A stretch of DNA of 64,000 bases from Halicephalobus mephisto (GCA_009193035.1 SWDT01000058.1:372001-436000), one strand, 5' to 3'; positions 12,425 to 24,049 are shown, numbered from the stretch's first letter. Numbers and translations: made by a program. Notes: a model not told the origin generated them from the sequence alone.

Positions 12425-12741
12425 TACTTATTTTACTTCCTTGTTTAGGGCTTTCTGTATCATAATATCCCGTAGTAATATCACATTACAGTGTACTTTG
12501 AAGGAATTGATCAAGTTATTTAGCATTGGTCCTCCCACAAGCGAGTCTCATAGTTATTAATACTTTTTACAAAAATAAAAAATCCTTAAAAACTACTAAA
12601 TCTGTCAGTTGACATACATCTTCTTTCTTCTATTAGATATAAGAATAATAACAAAACAGTATCAGAAAGTGATTCTGTCATTTCTTCCATGACCAAAATT
12701 GAATAACTATTTACTTTCTTAATAGTCTTTATTTTAGAAAA

Positions 12742-12975
12742 ATGCTTATTCAATGGATATCGATCGGTATTCAAAGCTTTTTGCTGTTGGTGTCAATCGT
12801 TATTCTAGGAGTACTATCTGGCACAGCATATTATTCAATCCAAGTTGCCAGTTGTTTGCACGGTTGGGATTCTTCTACTTTAACAAATTTAATTACAATA
12901 TTTTTAGGCATTGAGGATGACAACTCTGTGAAAATTAGTGATAACTGCGATTTTGTAAATAATTATGACATATGA
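12742..12975 (+). CDS. Single-pass membrane microprotein with two cysteines, family 'b' (module 2)
   Basis: Exon 1 is 12742-12862 (121 nt), then a 45-nt intron at 12863-12907 (GTTGGG...TTTTTAG), then exon 2 at 12908-12975; 62 aa. The splice position and phase are the same as in modules 1 and 3. The membrane span is residues about 6-31 (IGIQSFLLLVSIVILGVLSG). Cys38 and Cys54 are conserved in exact position, with C-D-F after the second. The ATG follows TATTTTAG by four bases. AATAAA is at 13060-13065. The upstream block CCAAAATTGAATAA resembles the one before 'b' in modules 1 and 3. Not recognised. Confidence 0.7.
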   Translation: MLIQWISIGIQSFLLLVSIVILGVLSGTAYYSIQVASCLHGWDSSTLTNLITIFLGIEDDNSVKISDNCDFVNNYDI

Positions 12976-15900
12976 TGCAGTCAGAAGAAGATACAGACTA
13001 CAACAATGGGATAATTTTTTTTAATACTGTATTATCATTTTCATAAAATATGTTAGACAAATAAAAATGAAATTTGGCTTTGATTAGTGATCTCCATAAA
13101 AACTATCAACGTAAAAAGTTTAATTAAACAAATTAAAAATATCAATTGTTATTTCAAAACTCACCCATGTCTGTTGGTCTCAATCGGAGATATAGTGACT
13201 TTTTCTAATACTCCATTAACATTCCTCTTAGCCTCTTTGTTTGATCTTGTGAGTTGATAATAGCAAAATGAATTCTCTTACCTAGATATTCCTTCTTTTC
13301 TGAAATCGCCATATCCGTATCTATTGTAAAAATATGAATTCTCTGATTGAGATTTACCAATGACGTTTTTCTGGAATTACGATCTATGAAAGAGATTGAG
13401 GAGATATTCCTTAGAATAACGATTCATGGAAGTATGTTTTTACACACAATTCATTCATTATGAGTAGTTTTCCGCAGTGAAGCAGACAAAGATGAGATTT
13501 TTCGAACAATATTGGGTATAATGCAATCGAATTACTTTTTAAAATGTTTTTATTATTATTTGATGTTATTAGAATCCGTTTGGTATATCTATGGTAAAAA
13601 ATATTGATATCCACATAACTACTACAAATCAATCATCTCCATGTACTACAATTCTGGGTCTGAAGATTTCGAAGACACTCAATGAATTAGACAATTATGA
13701 ACAGATAAAGAAAATTCATAACGGTTGCTTAGTGAGATTTTTATTAAAATAGCTGATTTAGTGGTAAATTTTTGCCATTTAGTTAGTTGAACACTTACGA
13801 AATGCTTCTTACTCATTCTTAAGGTGTATTGAAAGAGAACACGGAAAAGAGTTGCTGTAATGCTAAGGATATTTGACCTAAGGATTTGGTATGTTAACCA
13901 AGAATCATAGCTTTGATAATATCTGTATTGATCAACTAATTGAAAACAATTGAAACAATCAATGTCAAATAAATTTCCATGGCGAATTTTCTATAAGGTG
14001 ATCAAAAATAGTAGGACTAAATCTGATGTAATTGAAAGCTCCCATGATTATTCAGTAATATGGGATCTTGTAAAGTATGGATAAACTTTCTTCGTTTGCT
14101 TCCCACAATATTTCAAGATAGATTCAAACCAGAAGACAAAGCATTGAATCTTTCTTAGATGAACTTCAATTCTTGAGAGCTTCACTGACAATTCGAAGTA
14201 ATTTATTCCAATAGGTCTCATAAAATGAGTTATATTAGTGCATCTCTAACATAAATCGTACAATGGTGAAAAAGTTATCATCAACGATCATCTGCTCAAT
14301 GTTCACATATTTACAATTAAATTCATATAATCCAAAGAACTTCTCTCATAAGACATGAGAAAATTCAATGTATTCTTTGTCTGAGATTACTTTCAAATTA
14401 AGCCACTCTATCTTTGTTTAAGCATTATGGATATGCACAATACAGGTCAACTGCACACTAAACTCTAATTTGTGTTTGTATGCTTTCATGAATACGAGAA
14501 CCCGAAATGAAAATTTACTTTCACATCTGCTGATATGTTTATCGATAAGGACAATGACATCAAAAAAGTTCCCCATGTATATATTTACTTATTTTCCAGA
14601 CTAAAATTTAGAAGTTATCTTAATAAATACTAAAATAGAACCAATAAGCTTCTTAGGAAGTTCTTAAATTAATTTGAAGGTAGGTAACATAATTTTATAT
14701 ACATTAGATTCATTCGATGCCATTGAAGAAGATTATTCATTGTTGGCACCTACTATTCTTTGCGAAAAACGTTTGTTCCTCAATCTATTCTAAAGAAGTG
14801 AAATAAAGTTATATATTTTATATTCTACTTTATTTCTACCTTTTTAACTCCAACGAACACCCACTTCATTGCGTTTATTCTAATAATCTAATCTATAACG
14901 AGACTTCTAGATTACAGATATTTATAATTTGTATCATATTTATTGTTGAATCAACATTCTTTCCTACTCTATAAAGTAAGTCTCTTGAATACTTAAAATC
15001 CTGTCTTGTGATGAAGGTGTAAATGTATTATTTGTTAACAATACTCTTAGACAGATAAGTCCACATTACTGATAGGAATAATGATATTCATGTTCGCTAT
15101 AATAATTTCTTCTCTTGTTGCTTTTCGCTGATTTCATATCGTGTGACGTTGCGAACAAACTTATCGTTTTCTCGTATCCTTCCAAATCTCAAGTGCTTGA
15201 TCGGGAAATCTTTAGGTTTTGATAATTACAGAACCAACATCTCAATCTACAATTAGATTCATCAAAAAAGCACAGCTGATGCTATTTCAGTCGTAAATGG
15301 TAAATCGTTTATTTTTATCTTATATAAGCGTTTCTATTGTTTTTGTAAATTTAACCAATTCAAAATTAAAATACACTTGATCAGTTTAATGGAAGTAGAG
15401 TTCTATTATCTGTAGTATCATTTTATAAAATCACAATGAAATGAAAGCGATCAATTTACTTATTATAAAGTATTGGATAAAAGAACTACGGAAATAGGAC
15501 TTATACTTGTTGTTTTGAAGCTTCGCTATTAGAGTTCTCTTCTTGATGCTATTACAGTCACAATTTTGGTTCTCCAGACAATCCTTAAATATTTATTATG
15601 GATTTCTGAGAAAGATGTCAAGTGAAATAACTAATTATGAACTTTTGAAAACTTCCGAACAATAGTGAACATCAACTTTTTAATTCCTTTGATATTTTTT
15701 AAGATTTGCAGTTTCGGCTATTCAAGCTTCGAGACTTCTTACGATTAATTATTTTCTTGAAGTTTATTGAGGAATAAAATTTATTTTTTTAAAATTACCT
15801 AAAAATTAACCAAAGTAATTTTCAATTTTTGAATAAATAGATTGCGCAATTTTATATGTAAAATTCCCACACGTTTTCGATTTGATATGCGAATGATTAA

Positions 15901-16380
15901 TTTAAAATTATTTCGTAACTTCTTGTTTGTTAAGGTAGAAATAGGAAGAATATCACTGATCTTTACTCAACAATAAAGCACAGACAGTAATTATATATCA
16001 CACAGAAAAGACAATTGAAAATCTCACGCAAGTTCTACAGTTTTCTGCGGTCCCTGATACTCAGATTATCTCTTCAGGTCCCCTCTTTCTACTATCATTT
16101 ACGTCCTAGCACTATTCTTAACTTTTGCCGAAATAAAATATCAATTTTAGATATAATAAGTCATTGTATATTCGCTGATTTGAACTTTCTAAGAGATTCC
16201 AAATTAAACAAAATTAAATTGTCGAAACATCAATAATTTTTTGCTTAACGACAAGGGGAAATAAAGATAAAGAAACATCAATATGGAAGAAGCAGTTTTA
16301 TTGTTTTTATTCTTCGGAAGGAAATTGTCTTTCAAATAAAATTATTCTGTTTTCGTGATAGGAAAAATGATAATTTTGAT
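12976..16380. other. Intergenic between modules 2 and 3
   Basis: Poly(A) signal at 13060-13065, then about 3.2 kb of AT-rich DNA. I looked for a further module (acceptor plus short hydrophobic frame) and saw none. A short + frame at 16015-16236 has no coding support. Confidence 0.45.
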
Positions 16381-16386
16381 TTCAGG

Positions 16387-16554
16387 ATGAAGGAAGATTC
16401 GACAGACAAAACTCACATAATCCTGACTGTTCTTCTATTTGTCGTCAATGTTATTAATCTGATTCTGGCTGTGATTGCTTTCCATGACTTTAAATATGAT
16501 TATGGTTTTGTGAGAGATATCAATGAAATGTTTGCGATCTGGAATAATGAATAA
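16387..16554 (+). CDS. Single-pass membrane microprotein, family 'a' (module 3)
   Basis: A 55 aa protein. The ATG lies one base after TTTCAG. The N-terminal ten residues are polar and charged, then a hydrophobic span at about 11-32 (IILTVLLFVVNVINLILAVI). The tail is A-F-H-D-x-K-Y-x-Y-x-F-x-R-D-I-N, very close to module 1, ending in W-N-N-E. The bases before the acceptor (GGAAAAATGATAATTTTGAT) match module 1. The 'b' gene follows 379 nt later. Unrecognised family, function unknown. Confidence 0.7.
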   Translation: MKEDSTDKTHIILTVLLFVVNVINLILAVIAFHDFKYDYGFVRDINEMFAIWNNE

Positions 16555-16586
16555 ATCTTTATTTTTCGATTTCGAAACTTAATTAA

Positions 16587-16602
16587 GCGGTATAAATGCC
16601 AT
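16587..16602 (+). ncRNA. Conserved hairpin downstream of 'a' gene, module 3
   Basis: GCGGTA-TAAA-TGCCAT, 33 nt after the stop as in module 1, preceded by CGAAACTTAATTAA. The four inner pairs hold (G-C, G-C, T-G, A-T). The second pair is a C/A mismatch and the outermost is G-T. Weaker than the other two, but same place and loop size. Confidence 0.35.
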
Positions 16603-16933
16603 TATTATATATACTGTTCCTTGGAACTCCATATATCGAGATATCTTGTGATTTTATTCAGTTACAGTAAGATTTGAAGGAACAAACTTTGTTCTTCAAT
16701 CTTGGTCTCTACACGAGTGACAGTCTTACTGTAATAAATTCTGTTTTTAATGACTTCTAGATGTTCTTCCAACTGTTTTTATTAGTTGAAAATGTCATAA
16801 ACGTCTATCTAAGAAAATAAAAAAATCATAAAAATCCAGAAGCCATCAAAAATCAACATCCGGGAAAGTGACTTAATCACTCTTTCCAGACTCAAAGTTG
16901 GACAATTTCTTAATCGAATACTTTTTCAGACAA

Positions 16934-17167
16934 ATGCTCACTAAAACGATAATTACCGGCATTCAATTATTTTTACTGTTGATTTCTATTATCACAATGG
17001 GATTCTTGATTGCTAGTATAGCTTACGGACGTCATCTCACCAATTGTTTTCATGGTTCGGGTTGCTTTACTTTAATGAAGTAATTTTATATTTCAGAAAT
17101 CAAAGAAACAGAAGGCATGGGGCCGATGGATAGCTGCGATTTTATAAGGCCTGTGTTCGGTGCGTAA
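16934..17167 (+). CDS. Single-pass membrane microprotein with two cysteines, family 'b' (module 3)
   Basis: Exon 1 is 16934-17054 (121 nt), intron 17055-17096 (42 nt, GTTCGG...TTTCAG), exon 2 17097-17167; 63 aa. Without splicing the frame hits TAA inside the intron, so here splicing is needed to make the full protein. The spliced product lines up with modules 1 and 2, including Cys38, Cys54 and S-C-D-F-I-R. The membrane span is residues about 8-31 (IQLFLLLISIITMGFLIAS). The ATG is four bases after TTTTTCAG. The upstream block CAAAGTTGGACAA is shared with module 1. Family unknown. Confidence 0.7.
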
Positions 17168-17622
17168 ACCCAAGAGAAGATAATGAAGATCACGATAATT
17201 GAACATTGTTCTATTTTAATACCGTTTCATCATTTCGTTTTCCTGAATTTTGATTGTACATTCTAAAAATTCATAAGTTATATAAGCCGATTATCAGCAA
17301 GATTTTTTGACTATTCTCTTCATTCTAATTTAACAGCCAATCAGCAAAAGAGTTCATTCGTACGAAAGTGATATAAGCTCTTTAGACCCATTATCGACGT
17401 CCGCAAGGAAATCAGTAAGAAAGATAAAAGTTCACGGGTAGATTCAAATAATTCAGATGTCAAATCTACGAATATCCCTATATAGGTTCTGAATAGGAAT
17501 GTTGATGAAAATTGAAAACGGATAAAAGTTATATTTTTATTAGTGTAAGCCATGGATAGATTTCTTGGGGAATAAAAATCAGTCAAATCCGTAAGATTGA
17601 AATGAAGTAAACGTTGAAGATA

Positions 17623-18125
17623 CAGTACCGCCCAAAAGTTTGGGAATTTTTGTTTTTTGGCTATAACTTTTTTGTTTCTTCATTTTTTAAAATGATTTTC
17701 TTTTTAAAATGAGCAAAACAGAAATCCTCATCTGGTTCTACAAGGAAAACCTGCGGACTTTTTGAACTGCTTCGTCGTGAATGGGAAATGATCGATTCAG
17801 CTATAATTAAAAAATTCATTTTATCGATGCGAACAGATATAAAGGAATTATATGGTCTAAAAGCTTTGTAACAAGATATTAATTATTTTTTGCCTGAGTT
17901 ATTATTTTAAATATTAATTTAATAGGTTTTTATGAAGCTTTAAACAAAAAATTATCGAACTTTTAATCGGTCCAAAACAGAAATTTTTGCAATATTCTGT
18001 GATTTTTTTTGTAGGACCAGGTAAGGATTTTTGTTTTCTTCATTTAAAAAAAGAATTAAAAAACATGAAGAAACAAAAAAGTGGTAACCAAAAAACAAAA
18101 GTTGCCAAGTTTTTGAGCGGTACTG
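17623..18125. mobile_element. Tc1/mariner-like non-autonomous element (MITE)
   Basis: A 503-bp element flanked by TA on both sides (17621-17622 and 18126-18127). The ends are inverted repeats: left CAGTACCGCCCAAAAGTTTG, right (reverse complement) CAGTACCGCTCAAAAACTTG. The repeats stay recognisable inward for over 100 bases, including TTTTTTGTTTCTTCAT on both sides. The TA target and CAGT... ends with a GTTTTTTG tract are typical of Tc1-like transposons. No transposase frame remains inside. Confidence 0.75.
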
Positions 18126-18559
18126 TAGTTTAATCGAAGTTTTAATTTCTATTTTATGGGATCCCAAGTCGTTGAACAAGTTGATTTAACGTAGTTGTTC
18201 AATTGAATGAAGTTGTTAGAATTTAAGTCAGAATTTTCAAATCAAGTGACACCAAAGATGTTTTATTTCATTAAGAAGAGAATTGGGATAATTAGACTTG
18301 ACAGTTCTGATTTTAAATTCTCATAATAAAAAAATTGTTTTATAATTTCTGATTTTGGAAATCACAAAAATCCGGAGTACCGAAAAAATAAAATTCCAGA
18401 GATTCAGCGTTAAGTCAATGTTATTCGATTTTTGTTTACTTTAAGGTGATAAACGAATCTTGATAGAACTTGATAGCATTTTATTTTTCTCGTCTTTAAA
18501 CTGATCGAAATCAAAGTTCAAATTATCCCCAAAAATCCAGATTTAATGTTCATTGATAG

Positions 18560-19010
18560 CTTAGTTGATCGGATATCTTTCTTCACAGTTGTTTCGATGA
18601 CGCAAGTTTGTTATCGAATCGACTATTTTTTGTACCGCTTCTGTTATCTTTCAATGAAGAGGTCAAATTGCTCAAGCATGGCTTTTATACGCACACCGAA
18701 TACATGGTTATTATCACAGTTTTCAATTGCTTCCAAATGGTTTTTTTTGACATTTTACATCCAGCAAATAGGGAAAATTGATGTTTCAAAAAAGTTCGTC
18801 CAGATTTTAGGTGTAGTTATTGTATTTATTTCAGCAAAAAACAGCAATTATTTAAAAACAAACTTCTGCAATTTGATCTTTTTAGACTTGTTCCACTGCT
18901 GACATTTTTTATATAATTTTTCGAAATTAAATCGTTCCAAAAAGTAGAAAAATCAATATCTGTAATAAAAGCGCAGTTCCCGTCTAATTTTTTTATCGAT
19001 TCAGTCATTT
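18560..19010 (-). pseudogene. Possible degraded coding sequence, unidentified
   Basis: The minus strand shows coding-like stretches broken by stops. One frame starts at 19008 and runs 60 codons (contains FSTFWNDLISKNYIKNV). Further downstream is a stretch around 18740-18640 (contains NHLEAIENCDNNHVFGVRIK) followed by several in-frame stops. The two are separated by stops and probably by frame changes. I cannot name the family. It may be a remnant of a mobile element or host gene, or chance; the composition differs from the T-rich surroundings. Confidence 0.2.
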
Positions 19011-20053
19011 CAGAATATGTTATAAACTTGGTAACTAAAAAAAAAGGTTGTTGTTCCTTTTTTAGTAAACACGAAAAAATTGAATTAATTAATCTCTGAG
19101 TTGCAGTTGAATAAAAATATCACTACAGTAATCGACGACAGTAGGAAAGCAGATCCTTCACTTCCTCGTCGATTCGGATTTTCAATGTTTTAAAAATTAT
19201 TTTTTATAACAAAAAATTTCTTCAACATTCTATTTTAAATATTTCGAAATTTAATTTTTTTGAAAATAATTTTTAAAAATTCGATTTTTGGAAACTTGGT
19301 CGTAATAAAATTAAAATTAAAATTTATTCAAAAAAATAATTTTCGAATTTGATGAAACCGAAGCAGAAAACGAGAAGATTCGAAAACAGAATTCAAACAT
19401 CAATGATCATTTACGTTTTTTTAATTTGATATTTAAAACTTTACATTTTTTATTCAACTTCAAAGAAAACTTAAAAACACGATTTCTGAGTACATCTTTG
19501 AAAATTTTCAAAATAGCATGCAATTTATTTTTTTTAAATTTAAAAATTTTTTATTGCAAAAATATTATAAAATTAATTTTTGATTTTTTAATCTTCGATC
19601 CGGATTCTTTCTTCACTGGAATAAAATCAAGAGTTTAGTTTCTTATTTTTTGCTTCAAAACCGCTTCCAAGACCGAAATCAAACAAATCTGTCATCGATG
19701 AATCAGATTTTGCTTATTTTTTTCGAAAGTTTTCTTTTTGGAGAATCCTGAAACGACAATTGAATTTTTTTAAATAAATTTTAATCAATGATTGATTTCA
19801 TAAATTGTAAATTATTTAATGATTGTTTAATTATTAGAAATTAAGTTTTTTTTCAACGATTAAACTGGTTTTTTATAAAAATGTTCTTTATCAAATAAAG
19901 GATAGGCTGTTGACATGAGGATGAGCTCCTCATCTGGTTTCCAATATATATATGAAGAAATAAACATTTTTTTCATTTTTATTTTGATCAGTTGATTTCG
20001 AAAGTTTAATTACGGTAACCGGTTAAATAAGTTGTTCTTTGAGTTTTCAGAAA

Positions 20054-20224
20054 ATGCCGGAACCAATCCAAATGGCAAATCTCGGATGTACCGTATTCTT
20101 GGTCTTCTTGCTGATCGTCAACATAATCCTCGCTGGATTGGCCGTGGATTTTTCTTCATGGACGAAGGACAAGATGAAAATAATCGGTCCGATGTATAAG
20201 TTTTCTCCAATGGGATATGGATAA
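20054..20224 (+). CDS. Single-pass membrane microprotein, family 'a'-like (module 4)
   Basis: A 56 aa protein. The ATG at 20054 is three bases after TTTTCAG; the in-frame ATG at 20039 precedes that acceptor. The hydrophobic span is residues about 13-35 (VFLVFLLIVNIILAGLAV). The N-terminus (MPEPIQMANLG) and tail (KDKMKIIGPMYKF) differ from modules 1-3, and the K-Y-x-Y-x-F motif is missing, so this is the most diverged member or a sister family. I see no copy of the downstream hairpin here. Position before a 'b'-type gene supports the assignment. Confidence 0.6.
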   Translation: MPEPIQMANLGCTVFLVFLLIVNIILAGLAVDFSSWTKDKMKIIGPMYKFSPMGYG

Positions 20225-20502
20225 AGTCATTTTTAAATAAATTTTTCAATTTTGTAGGAAATTATAAAGTTACCGGATTTCCGAAATCTTACTTTTTAAT
20301 TGTAATTTTTTATGCTTGAACAACCTTCAATTGTAGTTTTGGATAGTGATTAAAGTACAGTGTAAATTATCCGTTCGAAATCATTGTTGAAATTCATTTT
20401 TGAAGATTACCTGACATAAGATAGTGACTTGGATTTTCAGACAAGTTTTAGTTGGAAGATTTTCTACTTTCCGAAGTTTTCCAAATTCCAGACTTTTCCA
20501 CA

Positions 20503-20977
20503 ATGAGCGAGAAACTAAACGTCGGAATCCTCATCGGCCAAGTGATCCTCATCATCGCTTCCCTCATCTTAACTGCCCTTTTGTCGATAACCGTTTATTT
20601 CACAGACTTCACAAAAGACTGTCTTTCAAGTAAGCAATTTCTTTCAACCCCTTTGGCGATGATTAATTTATAATTTAACTTTTTGGTCCCACAAGGAATA
20701 GAATATTATTTATGCATTTTTACTAAATGTCCTTCAAAAAACCAAATTACTCAACTTTGGATCTGGTTTCAATGACTTGGATATTTTTGAAATTTTTAAT
20801 GAAAAATAAAAATTAAAAAATATTCAAAAATTGTGGAAGATGGTCTTAACGATTTCGAAATTATCTTTCGTGCCGGGACCAAAGTTAAATGACAAATATA
20901 CTCTTTCGAATTACAGTATTAATTTCCCCAGATTTCGAAATAATTCAATTTCAGACAAAAACAACTGCGGCACATGA
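20503..20977 (+). CDS. Single-pass membrane microprotein with two cysteines, family 'b'-like (module 4)
   Basis: Exon 1 is 20503-20629 with a strong donor GTAAGC; a 325-nt intron (20630-20954) ends in AATTTCAG; exon 2 is only 23 nt (20955-20977). The product is 49 aa. The intron is phase 1 and lies just after the first tail cysteine, as in modules 1-3, which supports homology despite the much longer intron. The hydrophobic span is residues about 8-32 (ILIGQVILIIASLILTALL). The cysteines are Cys40 and Cys47, closer together than elsewhere. Upstream acceptors at 20440 and 20491 give a short leader. The intron holds the dispersed motif TTTCGTGCCGGGACC (20866-20880). Confidence 0.6.
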
Positions 20978-22005
20978 TCGGGACAACAAAGCCGGACTTC
21001 TGGGAACTTTCATTTTATCTCACGAAAATTCCTCCAAAAAAATAATTTTTTCTCAACTACGCTAGAATTTATTTCCCTGGGAAAATAAAATTGTACTAAT
21101 TATACTTTAATGTCGAAAAAAATTGAATTAAACATCATAGCACGGTTTCTCGGTCCAGATGCGAGCACCTGGAGCGGCTCAAGATCCCGTGGATTAATTG
21201 ACGCCATAAGGACACAATAATTGGATCCGTGCCAAGTGGGGTGCTTATTTTCGAAGTTATTGAATCTAGAATAAAGCTTTAATAAGATTACCAACAAGTC
21301 CAGAAAACGTACTCGACGTCCAAAGCTACAGCTGCGGTTTCCTTCTAAAAAAAGGTTAACTGTCCTTTTGTCAATTTTTACTTTTTAAACATTTTAAAAT
21401 TCTCAAAAAATTAATTTTCTTCATCATAGTTATATTGATTTTTCACAATAATACTCTATTTTAAAATTTAAAAAAAATTAAAATATTTTTTCCAAATTTA
21501 AAAAAAATAAAAATATTGTTTAAAAAATTTAAAAATCATTTTTTTTTTAAATAAAAAAAAATAAAATGACTTAATTAATCCCGATTTGTGAGGATTTTGA
21601 TAATATTGTTCTATTTCGAAGATTTTTTCAGATAAATCGAGTTATCCTCATTTCGGTTATGAAATATTTATAAAAATGTAGTCACAATCGTGAAGGATTT
21701 ATTTATAGATTAATACGTTTTTAAATCCCGGAAGTTTCATTATTCAAAATTATTTTCGTCTTTTAGTAACAAACAACTGTACTTTTTAAAAATTATGGAA
21801 AAAAATACAAATTTTATTTATAAAATTTCTAAATTTTCGTCATTTCTACCGTACTGAGATAGTGGAAAATAAATATAATTAAAAATTTGCAATTTTTTCC
21901 TGGAATTCACCTGTTAAAATCTCGACCTTAATCTTTGAATGTTTACTCTCCTGCTGCGAGAAGCAAAGTTAGTTCAATTTCGGTCTTGAAGCGAATGATG
22001 TGAGA

Positions 22006-22410
22006 TGGAACCGAGTACGAACTCCCACCACGAAAGTCCCTCCTGGGGGTGATAGGAGTTCTTGTCACTTTTGAAATTAATTTTTTATTATTGTTTTTAT
22101 ATAATAGATATTGTTAGATAAAAAGTTGTTAGAAAGTTATATCTGCTTTCTCGCTAAAGGAAGTCCACACCACATTAGTCTCAAAACGAAAATCCAAAAA
22201 TAGAAATTTCGAAAAAGATTTCTGAAGTGGAACCGAGTACGAACTCCCACCACGAAAGTTCCTGCTAAAACAACAGCAATTTCGATCATTTTTGGAATTA
22301 ATTTTTAGTGTTGTTTTTATATAATAAATATTGTTAAATAAAAAGCTGTCAAAAAGTTGTATCTACCTCATCGATAGAAAGAGTCCATACTACATCAGAT
22401 GAAATTTTCA
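22006..22410. repeat. 222-bp direct duplication
   Basis: The block TGGAACCGAGTACGAACTCC begins at 22006 and again at 22228. Homology continues through TTGTTTTTATATAATA and the AGTCCACACCACAT / AGTCCATACTACAT segments. The second copy is shorter at its end. No coding or RNA assignment. Confidence 0.65.
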
Positions 22411-23269
22411 AATATTTTTAAATTTTTTGCATTTTATGGATAAAAAGTGTATGAAACTTGACAAATGTGAAAATGATCGAAAAAATTTAGAAATTTTTGA
22501 AAAATGAATCAGAAGTAGCGAGATTACAATGTATTTCGTTTTTAAAATCGAACAACTTTGGCTTAGTCCTTTAATCCTGACCTTCCGAGACTAAATTCTC
22601 CAAATCTCAAATGCCCTTTAAGATTCTCAGACTACGTGCCGAATGTCTTTTTTCGAATTTATTCAAATTTTACCAAGACTTCCAAAAAATCGTAATTTTC
22701 GTATTTTCGCTTCGAATCTCGTCCAATTCCTCTTGCTGACGGGATTAATTCGGCCATGGATCGTCTTGACTAAGCTAATCTGCCTTTATAGGACAGCTTT
22801 CTTTTTCAAAAAAGAACTCTGACGCACCTGCAGTACCGCCCCTCCCCCATGGCACATGCCCTTTTCTCCTTGGCTTTTATCCAATCCGTCAATAGGTCCT
22901 TAACTACTAATATTCTAATATCTATCTAGTCACTTGCCAGTCATCAATCGGATTGATTAATTTTTCTTTCAATAAAAAGTTGTTTTTTCCTATCTGAACG
23001 GCTGTCTTTTTGTCTGAAAAAAATAAAAAACATTTGGTGTTCTTACGACGGCCATCAGACCCAATCAACGGCCTTTGGTGGTCTTCCCGGAAGAAACAAA
23101 AACAAAACTAAGTTGTTTTTCCTTGCAAATGAGGCCAATTTTACTTCCAAAGTCTGGATAATTATCAAAGGTCGAATAAATAGTTTCCAAGGTTCGTAAA
23201 AAACAATTTCGAGTTGATTTTTGGTCTTGAAGAAAAATTCGGAATTTATTTAATTACAATATCATCTTA

Positions 23270-23630
23270 GGCAAATATATAACTATCTAAATCCTAAAAT
23301 GAAAATTTAAATAAATTCATTTTTAAAAAATTTCTAAATCTCAACGCGAAAATTTATTCTAAACATATTTATAACTATACAAATCCCAAAACGAAAATTT
23401 AAATAAATTCATTTTTAAAAAATTTTTAAATCTCAACGCGAAAATTTATTTCAGACATATTTATAACTATCTAAATCTCAATGCGAAAATTTAAATTAAT
23501 TTATTTTTTTTAATTTTTAAATCTCAACGCGAAAATTTATTCTAAACATATTTATAACTATCTAAATCCCAAAACGAAAATTTAAATAAATTCATTTTTT
23601 TTAAATCTCTGTCTCAACGCGAAAAATTGC
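23270..23630. repeat. About 92-bp tandem repeat, four units
   Basis: Units start at about 23281, 23373, 23465 and 23556, each with AACTATCTAAATC, ACGAAAATTTAAAT and CTCAACGCGAAAATTTATT. Each unit carries CGAAA words shared with other minisatellites of the window. Confidence 0.7.
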
Positions 23631-24049
23631 AGTTACTTGAATTAAATCAAATTTATTTATTTTTTAATTTGAATTATTTTAAGCAACAAATGTTACATTT
23701 ATTACTTTTAAATAAATACCCCTGTTACGAACACTTTTTAACTTTGCCTGCGGCATTCACTTGCCTTTCGAGTTCTGACCTTTGTTTTGGTTAAAATTTA
23801 TTTTTTCTATTCTGCATCCATTGAGAATTGACTTTTGCTCTTGACATTAAACCAGCTAATTGTAATCCTTGTTTGAAAGTTTCGTTCCGAGACAACCGGA
23901 CTTTGTAAACATGTCCGATTTGCCGTTCGTTAAAAAACCGACATTCGGTCAGACGTGTGATGAGTGGAAGACTGTTCAAAGTTCTGGATATTTTTAAACG
24001 CAAGTTTTTATAACTTGAATTTTCGTGGTGAGAAAACTTAAAAAATTAA

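Noticed and set aside
16934..17083. Module 3 'b' gene as truncated by TAA, or as readthrough
   Set aside because: A GT-AG intron at the conserved place removes the TAA and restores homology, so no truncation or recoding is needed.
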